DNA from: CAYXVB01 sp964467785
GTDB lineage: Bacteria > Bdellovibrionota > UBA1018
Length of the DNA stretch: 10,319 bases
Assembly (NCBI GenBank): GCA_964467785.1
Contig: CAYXVB010000129.1
Span: 1 to 10,319 of the forward strand
Direction of reading: 5' to 3'
Both the position numbers and the translations under genes were made by a program. The notes under the pieces were generated by a model. The model did no database searches. It saw nothing but the letters and a program-made list of their open reading frames with translations, and had not been told where the DNA came from. Below, one piece after another: positions 1-6,443 of the stretch (its first letter is position 1; each line of letters begins with the position of its first letter).

Positions 1-671
1 CGCAGTTCGCGCACCGCCGACTCAAGCACGGGCTTTCACATGCTTGGCCCTTCCTGATCCTAGCCGTGCCCTGCGCCTTCGTCATGCTGCCCATGCCGCA
101 CTGGACGCTCGACGAGCCGTTCGGGATCCTGCCCCGTTTTTGGAATTTCCTCTATTTCTGGGTATTCTTCTCGGCCGGCGGCGTCTTGTGGCGCCATCAG
201 GGCTTGCTCGAGCCGCTCCGGCGCAACTGGCTCAAGCTCGTCCTCGGCGGCGCGCTCATGGGCGTCGTCTGCCTCCCGTTCCGCGTATATGATCAGACGC
301 CCACGCCGCTTTCGCTCTTGCCGCTCAAGTTCATGACCGTATGGTTGCAGGCCAATCTAAGCTGGGGCATGAGCCTCGGTCTCATCGGGCTCGCGCTGGC
401 GAAGGTACAGCGGCTGCCCGCGTGGGTCAGCCATCTTTCCTCGGCTTCCTATTGGTATTACATCGCGCATCTGCCGCTCGTTCTGTGGCTCCAGCTCTGG
501 GTCTCGACCTGGCAGGCGCCGATCGCCTTCAAGATCCTGTTCATGCTCATCGTCACGCTCGCGATCCTCGAGGCCACCTTCCGGCTCATTGTCCGGCCCA
601 CTCAGCTGGCGCGCCTGCTGATCGGCCATGCACCGCAACAGAAACCGGATCCGAATGGCCACGACCATTGA
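1..671 (+). CDS. Acyltransferase-3 family membrane protein (5' end outside window)
   Basis: The reading frame is open from the left edge (first full codon at 3), so this is the C-terminal 222 residues of a longer protein. It is very hydrophobic, with about six membrane segments. They include FLILAVPCAFVMLPM near the start, FWVFFSAGGVLW, LVLGGALMGVVCLPF, and a last pair around YYIAHLPLVLWLQLWVS and ILFMLIVTLAILEATF. The motif SSASYWYYIAHLPLV is the typical late 'S-YW-Y--H-P' signature of acyltransferase 3 / OpgC-like proteins, which move acyl groups onto sugars or lipid head groups at the inner membrane. The usual catalytic His of the family lies near the N-terminus and is not in the window. 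The end overlaps the next gene by 17 nt, suggesting an operon. The substrate cannot be read from the sequence. The family is fairly sure; the link to lipid modification is inference from neighbours. Confidence 0.8.
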   Translation, partial: QFAHRRLKHGLSHAWPFLILAVPCAFVMLPMPHWTLDEPFGILPRFWNFLYFWVFFSAGGVLWRHQGLLEPLRRNWLKLVLGGALMGVVCLPFRVYDQTPTPLSLLPLKFMTVWLQANLSWGMSLGLIGLALAKVQRLPAWVSHLSSASYWYYIAHLPLVLWLQLWVSTWQAPIAFKILFMLIVTLAILEATFRLIVRPTQLARLLIGHAPQQKPDPNGHDH

Positions 672-1806
672 AATCGCCGTCGTCAGCAGTAAGGCGGATT
701 GGGCCGAGTTCCATGCCCGTCCGCGCCAGCTCCACCATTCCCACCCGGCCTGGGTGGCGATGCCGGATTTCGTGTTGCGGCGACAGCTCGACGTCCGGAC
801 CAATCCGTTTTTTCACCGCGCCAAGCTTCACCCTTTGATCGCTCGGCTCGGCGGGAGAGCCGTCGGACGGATCTGCGGCATCCATGACCCGCGCAATCCA
901 CTGCATGCGCCGGGAGCCGGGGCTCATTTTGGATACTTCGAATGCATCGAAGGGCCCGACGACGAAAGGATCGCCCGCGCGCTCTTCGATGCGGTCGCCC
1001 AGTGGGCGGCCTCGATCGGGGCCACGCGGATCGAAGGCCCGTTCAGCCCCAGCATCAACGGCGAGAGCGGCCTGCTCGTCGACGGCTTTAACGATCCTCC
1101 TATGGTGATGATGCCCTGGAACCCCCCGCACTACACTCGGCTCCTGGAGCGCAGTGGACTTGTTCCGTACAAGAATCTCTTCGCTTACCGCTACCATCAA
1201 GGCATCACCTTTCCGGAGCCCGTGGCTCGGCAAGCGCGCGAGCTGGTCACCATCGGAGGGGTTCGCCTGCGAACCGCGAACCTTTGGAAGCTCCGAAGCG
1301 AGCTCAAGATCGTGGCCGAGCTCGCCAACGACAGCATGAAGGACCACTGGGGCTACGTCCCTATGGACGAAGCCGAGCTGGGCGAGATGGCTAATGGATT
1401 GCGCTTGGCCCTGGACCCGGAGCTTCTGCTTTTCGCGGAAAAAGACGGACGCACGGTCGGCTTCCTCTTCGCGTTGCCTGACATCAATCATGTGATCCGC
1501 AAAGCGGGAAGTGGACCGCTTGGGATGCTCAAGCTCCTGTGGCTGCTCAAGGGGCCGGGACGCCGCCGCCACATCGACCGCTGCCGCTTCATCACGCTGG
1601 GAGTGCTTTCTGAATACCGCCATCTCGCCATCGGACCGCTGCTCTACATGGAGATGCTCGCGACGTTCAATCGGCGCGGCTTCCGGGAGGGCGAAGCCTC
1701 TTGGATCCTCGAGGACAATCGCACCGTCAACCGGGTCCACCGGCGCCTGGGCTCCCGGCACTGGAAAACCTGGCGCATCTACGCCAAGGAGCTGACCCGC
1801 CGATGA
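655..1806 (+). CDS. GNAT-type N-acyltransferase, bacterial ceramide synthase-like
   Basis: 383 residues. I chose ATG 655 over ATG 628 because MATTIEIAVV matches the usual family start and a GGA lies 7 nt upstream, while 628 has no ribosome site. Recognisable family blocks are NPFFHRAK (50-57), GRAVGRI (67-73), HFGYFE (91-96), GPFSPSINGESGLLVDGF (128-145) and MMPWNPPHY (152-160). The C-terminal half holds a GNAT acyl-CoA/ACP-binding-like loop RHLAIG (322-327) and the characteristic ending WILEDNRTVNRVHRRLG with WRIYAKEL. These large GNAT-like proteins include the Caulobacter bCerS type, which N-acylates a sphingoid-like base; I make that link from memory of the family and not from alignment. 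The neighbouring alpha-oxoamine synthase supports it. The gene overlaps the upstream gene by 17 nt and the downstream P450 by ATGA, so all three are likely co-translated. It could instead acylate another amine. Confidence 0.75.
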   Translation: MATTIEIAVVSSKADWAEFHARPRQLHHSHPAWVAMPDFVLRRQLDVRTNPFFHRAKLHPLIARLGGRAVGRICGIHDPRNPLHAPGAGAHFGYFECIEGPDDERIARALFDAVAQWAASIGATRIEGPFSPSINGESGLLVDGFNDPPMVMMPWNPPHYTRLLERSGLVPYKNLFAYRYHQGITFPEPVARQARELVTIGGVRLRTANLWKLRSELKIVAELANDSMKDHWGYVPMDEAELGEMANGLRLALDPELLLFAEKDGRTVGFLFALPDINHVIRKAGSGPLGMLKLLWLLKGPGRRRHIDRCRFITLGVLSEYRHLAIGPLLYMEMLATFNRRGFREGEASWILEDNRTVNRVHRRLGSRHWKTWRIYAKELTRR

Positions 1807-3104
1807 GCCGACGTCATGCCCCCGGACCGCGCGGATCGTTGCTGCTAGGCTCGCTCCGCGAGATTACCGGTGACCCGCTGCATTTTTATACCGCGACGCG
1901 GGACGAGTTCGGCGACATCGTCCGGTATCGCCTCGGCCCCTTCGAAGGCCACGGACTGTTCCATCCCGACTTCGTCCATCACGTGCTGATCAAGAATCCG
2001 GCGCACTATGAACGTAGCCGTGGCCATCGCGCGCTCGCGTCCCTTCTCGGCGAGGGCCTGGTCACCACTCACGGCGAGAAGTGGAAATCCCAGCGAGTCC
2101 TGCTGCAGCCCGCGTTCACTCCGGCAGCGCTCGATCCGCTCGAATCGCGGTTCAGGGAAATCGCCGCGCGGCACGTAGCGCTCTGGCGGGCCGACGCTTT
2201 GGCTGGAAAGACCTTCGAGGCCGAGAACCGCTTCCTCGAACTGGGCATCGACCACGCGGGACAGCTTCTTTTTGGCCTCGATCTCGGGGCGGATCGCGCC
2301 GCGCTCGAGGAGACGCGACGGCTCCTGCAAATCTGCCTGGGCCAGGTCGACTCCCGAGTGATGGATCCGCGCACGCCGCCCGCCTGGCTACCGACCGCGC
2401 GAAACCGCGAGTTCGCGGCTGCCCGTCGCGCGATCCGCGCCGCCATCCCGTCCTGCACCGGCATGCTCGCGCCCGCTTGGCAGGCCATCGAAAAGATCCC
2501 CGTCGCCGCCGCTCGCGAGCGCGCGCTCGATGGGCTGGTGCTGACCTTTCTCGCCGCGGCGAGCGAGACCACCGCCTTGGGACTCAGCTGGCTCATGGAT
2601 CTGCTGGCCCGCCACCCTGAGGAACAAGAGCGCGTCCGCGAGGAAGCGCGCGCGCAGGTGGAGTTCGAGCGCCTCCGCTACACGCAACAGTCTTTTCAGG
2701 AAGCCCTACGCCTCTATCCTCCGGTCTGGGCATTTTCGCGCACCGCGGGTCGCGACGACGAGCTCGGCGGCCACTCGATCCGTAAAGGCACGGAAGTGCT
2801 GATCGTTCCCTGGGCGATCCATCGCGATCCGAGATTTTGGCCGGAGCCCGATCGCTTCCGACCTTCGCGCTTTGACCTGTCGGATCCCGCCAACAAGCGA
2901 CCCTCAACCGCCTGGATCCCGTTCAGCGCGGGCCCGCGCCACTGCATCGGTTTCAAGTTCGCGCTGATCGAGGGCACGCTCACCGCGGCCGCGCTCGTGC
3001 GCGAGTTCCGCCTTACACCGGTGCACGAGCAGGCTCCGCATCCGGAGCCGCTTTTCACGTTGCGGCCCCGAGGGGGCGTGCGGCTTCACCTCAAGCCGGT
3101 GTAG
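1803..3104 (+). CDS. Cytochrome P450 monooxygenase (compact, soluble)
   Basis: 433 residues. The start ATG 1803 forms an ATGA overlap with the preceding stop; a longer frame to 1701 is only read-through into that gene. All diagnostic P450 elements are present: the proline-rich N-terminal PGPRG, C-helix W94-xxx-R98, I-helix oxygen-binding AASETT (252-257), K-helix E300-x-x-R303, the PDRF-type meander (349-352) and the haem loop FSAGPRHCIG (374-383) with Cys381 as the axial ligand. There is no membrane anchor. The segment between the I-helix and ExxR is short: VREEARAQVEFERLRYTQQS runs nearly straight into the K-helix, so the usual J/J' region is reduced, which explains the length below the common 450-plus. 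No ferredoxin or reductase lies nearby. The layout resembles fatty-acid/alkyl hydroxylases, and the context suggests hydroxylation of an acyl or sphingoid-like chain. The substrate is inference. Confidence 0.93.
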   Translation: MSRRHAPGPRGSLLLGSLREITGDPLHFYTATRDEFGDIVRYRLGPFEGHGLFHPDFVHHVLIKNPAHYERSRGHRALASLLGEGLVTTHGEKWKSQRVLLQPAFTPAALDPLESRFREIAARHVALWRADALAGKTFEAENRFLELGIDHAGQLLFGLDLGADRAALEETRRLLQICLGQVDSRVMDPRTPPAWLPTARNREFAAARRAIRAAIPSCTGMLAPAWQAIEKIPVAAARERALDGLVLTFLAAASETTALGLSWLMDLLARHPEEQERVREEARAQVEFERLRYTQQSFQEALRLYPPVWAFSRTAGRDDELGGHSIRKGTEVLIVPWAIHRDPRFWPEPDRFRPSRFDLSDPANKRPSTAWIPFSAGPRHCIGFKFALIEGTLTAAALVREFRLTPVHEQAPHPEPLFTLRPRGGVRLHLKPV

Positions 3105-4483
3105 GCCTCGCCCATCACGCGGGCTTTGACCATCTCGGTGAAATGATGCAACGAGCGCCGGATGCGTCCGCCGCGCTCGGTCCGATAACGCCGAAGCTCG
3201 GAGAACGCCTCGAGGAGGCGCGCGATCTCGGCCTCGGTGTGGATCGAGTTGATGGTGATCCGGAGGATCCCTTCGCCCTTGGGCACGGCCGGAAAGACGA
3301 CCGAATTGACGAAGACGCCTTGGTCGAAAATCTTGCGACCCGCCATCATCGTGTCGACATCGCCTCCGATCGGCACGGCGATGATCGGCGTCGGATGCTC
3401 GTCGACTCGGTAGCCCATCTCCCGCAAGGAGTGGCGGATGCGCGCGGACTTCTCCAGCAGCAGGGAACGCAGATCGCGGCCCTCGTCGGAGCGACAGATC
3501 CGTACGGCGGCGCGGACGCTCTCCACCGTGTGCGGCTGGAGCGGACCTGAGAATATGTAGGAAGTCGAGGTCATGCGGAGAAATTCGATGACCTCGGCAC
3601 GCGCGGCGACGAACCCGCCAAAGCAAGCCAGGCCCTTCTGCAGGCTGCCCACGACAATCAGGTTATCGTAGCTCAGCTTGAAGAGCTCCGCCACGCCTCC
3701 GCCGCTTTCGCCTAAGATGCCGATGCCATGCGCGTCATCGATGTAAAGCACGGCCTTGAGCTCATCACAGAGCGCTTGCAGGGCCGGAATGCGCGGCAAC
3801 TCGCCTTGCATGCTGTAGACGCCGTCGATGAGCAGGACGTTGTTGGCTCGACGTTCGCGGAGCATCTTGCAGCGAAGCTCCTCCTCGTCGCGCGTGTCCA
3901 CGGTCACCACTCGCGCGCCACGCGATTTGGCGATCATCGCAGCGAGGTAAAGGGTGGTGTGGGCGTAACGATCGACGAAGATCGTCGATGATTTATCCCC
4001 AAAGAGCGCGGGAATCGCTCCCTGGTGGGTTTGCGCGACGTTGACGCAGACCATGCTCGCTTCGGCACCAACCAGATCAGCCAGCTCCCGCTCAAGCAAA
4101 AGACAGTTCTCCTGCGAGTAAAAAATGCGCGAAGATCCGGGGTGGTGCCCCAGGCGGCGAAGACCTTCGATCGCCGCCTCTGTGACCGCCGGATGCCGAT
4201 CCAGACCGAGGTAATTGCCGGAGCCGAAGTTCACGACTTCGTTCCCGTTGAGCCGGATCTGCCTCAAAGGATCGCCCTCGCCATCGCCACGAGGTGAGAC
4301 GGGCTCAGCCGTCATGTTTTTGAGGTGGAACGCGCCCAGGTGGGCGGCGAGAAAACGGAGCCGCCTCATTCGCGGGGTGCGGAAATGATTTCGCATCAAG
4401 CGATCAAGAGGAGTCGCCTTAGACGCCGGGACCTGACTTCTGGAATTGAAAAGGGGCAACGTCATGGGCCAACACAGTGCCAT
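3086..4483 (-). CDS. Alpha-oxoamine synthase (serine palmitoyltransferase / AONS family)
   Basis: 465 residues. This is a fold-type I PLP enzyme that condenses an amino acid with an acyl thioester, losing CO2, to give an amino-ketone. Visible landmarks are NFGSGNYLGLDRHP (85-98), His175 in DRYAHTT as the likely PLP-stacking His, D249/D250-A-H252-G in IDDAHGIG as the PLP-nitrogen Asp and catalytic His, S280-L-Q-K283 with Lys283 as the Schiff-base lysine, then FGGF, and the C-terminal VFPAVPKGEGILRITINSIHT that is typical of SPT/AONS. The usual glycine-rich GxGGSGSR is replaced by GHHPGSSR (112-119), and the SGYxAN block by NVAQTHQGA (148-156). The N-terminus is about 60 residues longer than in AONS. 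Start: ATG 4483 has a GGGG 8 nt upstream; other ATGs at 4465, 4396 and 4369 lack one. The first two ATGs lie in a hairpin. With the GNAT neighbour I infer a sphingoid-like base synthase; the family is sure, the product is not. Confidence 0.85.
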   Translation of the reverse strand: MALCWPMTLPLFNSRSQVPASKATPLDRLMRNHFRTPRMRRLRFLAAHLGAFHLKNMTAEPVSPRGDGEGDPLRQIRLNGNEVVNFGSGNYLGLDRHPAVTEAAIEGLRRLGHHPGSSRIFYSQENCLLLERELADLVGAEASMVCVNVAQTHQGAIPALFGDKSSTIFVDRYAHTTLYLAAMIAKSRGARVVTVDTRDEEELRCKMLRERRANNVLLIDGVYSMQGELPRIPALQALCDELKAVLYIDDAHGIGILGESGGGVAELFKLSYDNLIVVGSLQKGLACFGGFVAARAEVIEFLRMTSTSYIFSGPLQPHTVESVRAAVRICRSDEGRDLRSLLLEKSARIRHSLREMGYRVDEHPTPIIAVPIGGDVDTMMAGRKIFDQGVFVNSVVFPAVPKGEGILRITINSIHTEAEIARLLEAFSELRRYRTERGGRIRRSLHHFTEMVKARVMGEAYTGLR

Positions 4484-4495
4484 GAGGGTTGCCCC
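4453..4495 (-). promoter_or_regulatory. Start-codon hairpin with trailing T run (attenuator-like)
   Basis: On the - strand, GGGGCAAC (4495-4488) pairs perfectly with GTTGCCCC (4460-4453), and inside it TCATGG (4485-4480) pairs with CCATGA (4467-4462), leaving a 2x1 internal loop and a 12-nt loop. The outer arm is followed at once by TTTTCAATT. The first arm holds the GGGG Shine-Dalgarno and the second pair holds the ATGs at 4483 and 4465, so folding would hide both candidate starts of the oxoamine synthase. The shape also fits a rho-independent terminator with a short T run inside the leader or first codons. The structure is seen directly; the regulatory role is inferred. Confidence 0.55.
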
Positions 4496-4522
4496 AAATC
4501 CAGTAAAAACTGACTTTAATAA

Positions 4523-4537
4523 TCAACTATTAGTTGA
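4523..4537. promoter_or_regulatory. Palindrome TCAACTA-T-TAGTTGA, possible operator
   Basis: A perfect 7-bp inverted repeat around a single central base lies 40-54 nt upstream of the oxoamine synthase start, inside the only strongly AT-rich stretch of the left half (about 4501-4570). The size and symmetry suit a dimeric regulator site. I found no convincing -35/-10 pair on the - strand in this stretch, so the promoter itself is not placed. Confidence 0.35.
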
Positions 4538-4574
4538 ACTAGCTTAATCGTTGAAATTAAAGGATTTAAACCCT

Positions 4575-4838
4575 TCAGTTCTTTCCGTAGCGGATCTGGC
4601 AGCGGGCCACGCAGGCGCGAAGCTCGGGGCCGGGACCGCTGTTGGTGGCGATGCAGTCGGCAAAGCAGCGCTTGATGGCTTCGTCGTTCGGGCTCTTGAG
4701 AGTGGCCGAGGTGATCACGTCAACGATCTCGCCCGCGCAAGTGTTGGCGTCGAAGTTGAAGCCGGTATCACAAGCCAGGGCAGCCTGAGCCGAGACACCA
4801 AGAGCAAGCAGGGCAAAGAGTTTGAAAAGGCGGTTCAT
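4575..4838 (-). CDS. Small secreted six-cysteine protein, twin CX3C
   Basis: 87 residues with a clear Sec signal peptide, MNRLFKLFALLALGVSAQAALA, and likely cleavage after AQA or ALA. I chose ATG 4838 because AGAGGA lies 4 nt upstream and it opens the signal peptide; the longer frame to 4919 adds 27 unlikely residues. The mature part has Cys23, 34, 58, 62, 76 and 80. The last four form CX3C-13 residues-CX3C (CFADC and CVARC) in helix-forming sequence, as in disulfide-pinned helical hairpins. ALAC could be read as a poor lipobox, but Ala at -3 makes a lipoprotein less likely. It follows the outer-membrane protein gene on the same strand after 93 nt. I do not recognise a named family; a periplasmic or secreted disulfide-bonded protein is as far as the sequence goes. 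Confidence 0.75.
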   Translation of the reverse strand: MNRLFKLFALLALGVSAQAALACDTGFNFDANTCAGEIVDVITSATLKSPNDEAIKRCFADCIATNSGPGPELRACVARCQIRYGKN

Positions 4839-4866
4839 AAAATCCTCTGAATGAATGGGAGTTGCA

Positions 4867-4894
4867 GATTTACGCACTGCGTAACACGCCTCAA
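4867..4894 (-). promoter_or_regulatory. Weak promoter candidate for the six-cysteine protein
   Basis: On the - strand TTGAGG (4894-4889), a 16-nt spacer and TAAATC (4872-4867) lie about 30 nt before the start codon. Only partial matches to sigma-70 boxes. The spacer holds the palindrome TTACGC-ACT-GCGTAA. Confidence 0.25.
4870..4884. promoter_or_regulatory. Palindrome TTACGC-N3-GCGTAA, possible operator
   Basis: A perfect 6-bp inverted repeat with a 3-nt centre, 32-46 nt upstream of the six-cysteine protein start, in the gap after the outer-membrane protein gene. Its position over the presumed promoter would suit repression, but no regulator gene is adjacent. Confidence 0.3.
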
Positions 4895-4931
4895 ACGCAG
4901 GGTCAAGAATTGCTCTCAACGCGCCAGAAAA

Positions 4932-6383
4932 CTATTCCGAAGCCGAGTCCGAGCCGCGACTCGTGCGGGTTCGATGTTTGGACTTCTTTGGCTTGGCATT
5001 TTTAGGAGGCGAAACTTGGGTTTCGGGCAGGGGCTCATCTTGGGGCGGACGGAGCTGAAGTGTGTCACCGATCTGTTCGATTTTATTCTCGATCTTCTTG
5101 GGCAGATCGAGCATGACTTTGACCGGATCGAGTGCCGGACCCTGGGGATCCCATTTGGCTGCGAGGGGACGCGCCAATCCCTCGTCCGAGTTGTAAAATG
5201 GGGATCGAATCATCCCCCGTCGGATCGGATTGTAGAAGCGCGGGATCAGCTCCAGCGCCTCCATCGTTCGAAGGATATTGATCCCCGCTCCCACGATGAA
5301 GTTGCCGTAATTGGAGCTCAAGTCGACTCCCGCGCCGATCACCAGCAACCAGGGTTTGAGCTCCACGCCAGTCGTGAAATGCAGCCGGCTGGCCGCGTCC
5401 TGAACTCGAGAAATCTCGAGATAAGTCCCGCCAAAAATCTGGCCTTCAAAATTCTTGAAGTCCGCAAACACGTAATTGAAGCCCAATCGCGGCTGGGGCG
5501 TGATCGCTTGGCCCACGGCGACATTCTCGTCCTTGAGGAGCGCGGCGCCAACGGTGGGACCGATGAAGTTGATCGAGGAACCGAGCCGGAGGTAGCGGTT
5601 GGGGATCCAGCCCGCGCCAAAGCTGAGCCGATAAGGGCTCTGAAGATTGCGGAAAAATCCGGGAAGCGCGTCGGGCTGCTTCGCGCTGTCAAAGTTGTAG
5701 TACATCCCTGACGCGAGACTCATCCCGAGCAGCACCCGATCATTGAGCTGACCCATCACTCCCCAGGTCGCGCCGAGCGCTGGCGCCCAGGCGCTTTGAG
5801 TGGCGCCGTTGATGGTCAACTCCTCAAAAGCCGAGCCGAATCGCAAGGTCATCCCTGCGGAAAGGCGGTTTTTAAGCTGCACGCGGCTCACGGTGAACTG
5901 CACTTCACGAGCAGAGACACTCAACGAGGCCAACGGATTACCCGCGGAGGAAAGCTGATAATCCTGCCCTTCGCGGTATGGCGAGACCAGGGCCAGGCCG
6001 AATGCCCAGGGATACGGGGCAACCGCCAGCCCGAAGTGATTGGTGCTTACCGGCGAATCGTAATTCTGGATGTTCCGGTCCTGGATCGAGTTGCTGGCAA
6101 AGTTGAGATCGCCCATGTTGAGCGTCATCGCCTGCCCCGACGGATTGTCTAGCGACGCGATCGCTGTATCCGCGAGGCCGATTACGGCCGAAGCCATGCC
6201 CACGGTCCGAATGTCGCCGCGAGAGGTGGCGTCATTGGTCCCATAAGAGCGGGTACGCTGCGAATAAGGCAACGTATCGGCGCCCAAGGCAGCGGATGCG
6301 AAAGTGAGCAGCAGGACACCTGCTCGAAAGATTAAACCGAAAGGCACGGCGATAATTAGAACATGGCGGCCCCGCCCGCTCAA
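4932..6383 (-). CDS. Outer-membrane beta-barrel protein, PorV/UPF0164/FadL-like
   Basis: 483 residues from TTG 6383. The only other ordinary start before the signal peptide core is GTG 6347, and a stop lies just upstream of the TTG, so no ATG start exists. Neither start has a clear Shine-Dalgarno. The signal peptide ends near GVLLLTFASAALG with cleavage before ADT. The mature N-terminus RTVGMASAVIGLADTAIA followed by DNPSGQA is a close variant of the 'R-GMGGA---ADD-A---NPAGLA' opening of PorV/UPF0164-type barrels. After this come alternating amphipathic strands rich in Gly, Tyr, Phe and Asn up to about residue 385. The last 100 residues leave the barrel pattern: a Pro-rich linker, a helical LDLPKKIENKIEQIGDTL stretch, then a Lys/Arg tail near 455-475 that would sit in the periplasm. 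It is divergent from the 6444 gene. A transport or assembly role cannot be assigned. Confidence 0.8.
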   Translation of the reverse strand: MSGRGRHVLIIAVPFGLIFRAGVLLLTFASAALGADTLPYSQRTRSYGTNDATSRGDIRTVGMASAVIGLADTAIASLDNPSGQAMTLNMGDLNFASNSIQDRNIQNYDSPVSTNHFGLAVAPYPWAFGLALVSPYREGQDYQLSSAGNPLASLSVSAREVQFTVSRVQLKNRLSAGMTLRFGSAFEELTINGATQSAWAPALGATWGVMGQLNDRVLLGMSLASGMYYNFDSAKQPDALPGFFRNLQSPYRLSFGAGWIPNRYLRLGSSINFIGPTVGAALLKDENVAVGQAITPQPRLGFNYVFADFKNFEGQIFGGTYLEISRVQDAASRLHFTTGVELKPWLLVIGAGVDLSSNYGNFIVGAGINILRTMEALELIPRFYNPIRRGMIRSPFYNSDEGLARPLAAKWDPQGPALDPVKVMLDLPKKIENKIEQIGDTLQLRPPQDEPLPETQVSPPKNAKPKKSKHRTRTSRGSDSASE

Positions 6384-6403
6384 ATTGAATCACGCCAAAC
6401 CAG

Positions 6404-6433
6404 TTCACCCGAGACGATTAACTGGGATATAAA
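6404..6433 (+). promoter_or_regulatory. Sigma-70-like promoter, nearly leaderless
   Basis: TTCACC (6404-6409), an 18-nt spacer and TATAAA (6428-6433). Transcription would begin around 6440, only a few bases before the ATG at 6444, so the transcript would be leaderless or nearly so. This agrees with the lack of a Shine-Dalgarno there. Confidence 0.45.
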
Positions 6434-6443
6434 TTGCACCAAG

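Noticed and set aside
586..1761. Long open frame on the - strand opposite the GNAT gene
   Set aside because: It arises from the high GC third positions of the + strand gene. The + frame carries clear family motifs; the - frame has none and has no ribosome site.
3971..3989. Perfect palindrome ATCGACGA-AGA-TCGTCGAT inside the oxoamine synthase gene
   Set aside because: It lies in well-conserved coding sequence and is made of common Ile/Val/Asp/Arg codons, so chance is adequate.
4556..4574. AAGGGTTTAAATCCTT dyad after the six-cysteine gene
   Set aside because: The dyad is AT-rich with at most a 5-bp stem including a G-U and no clean T run; not a convincing terminator.
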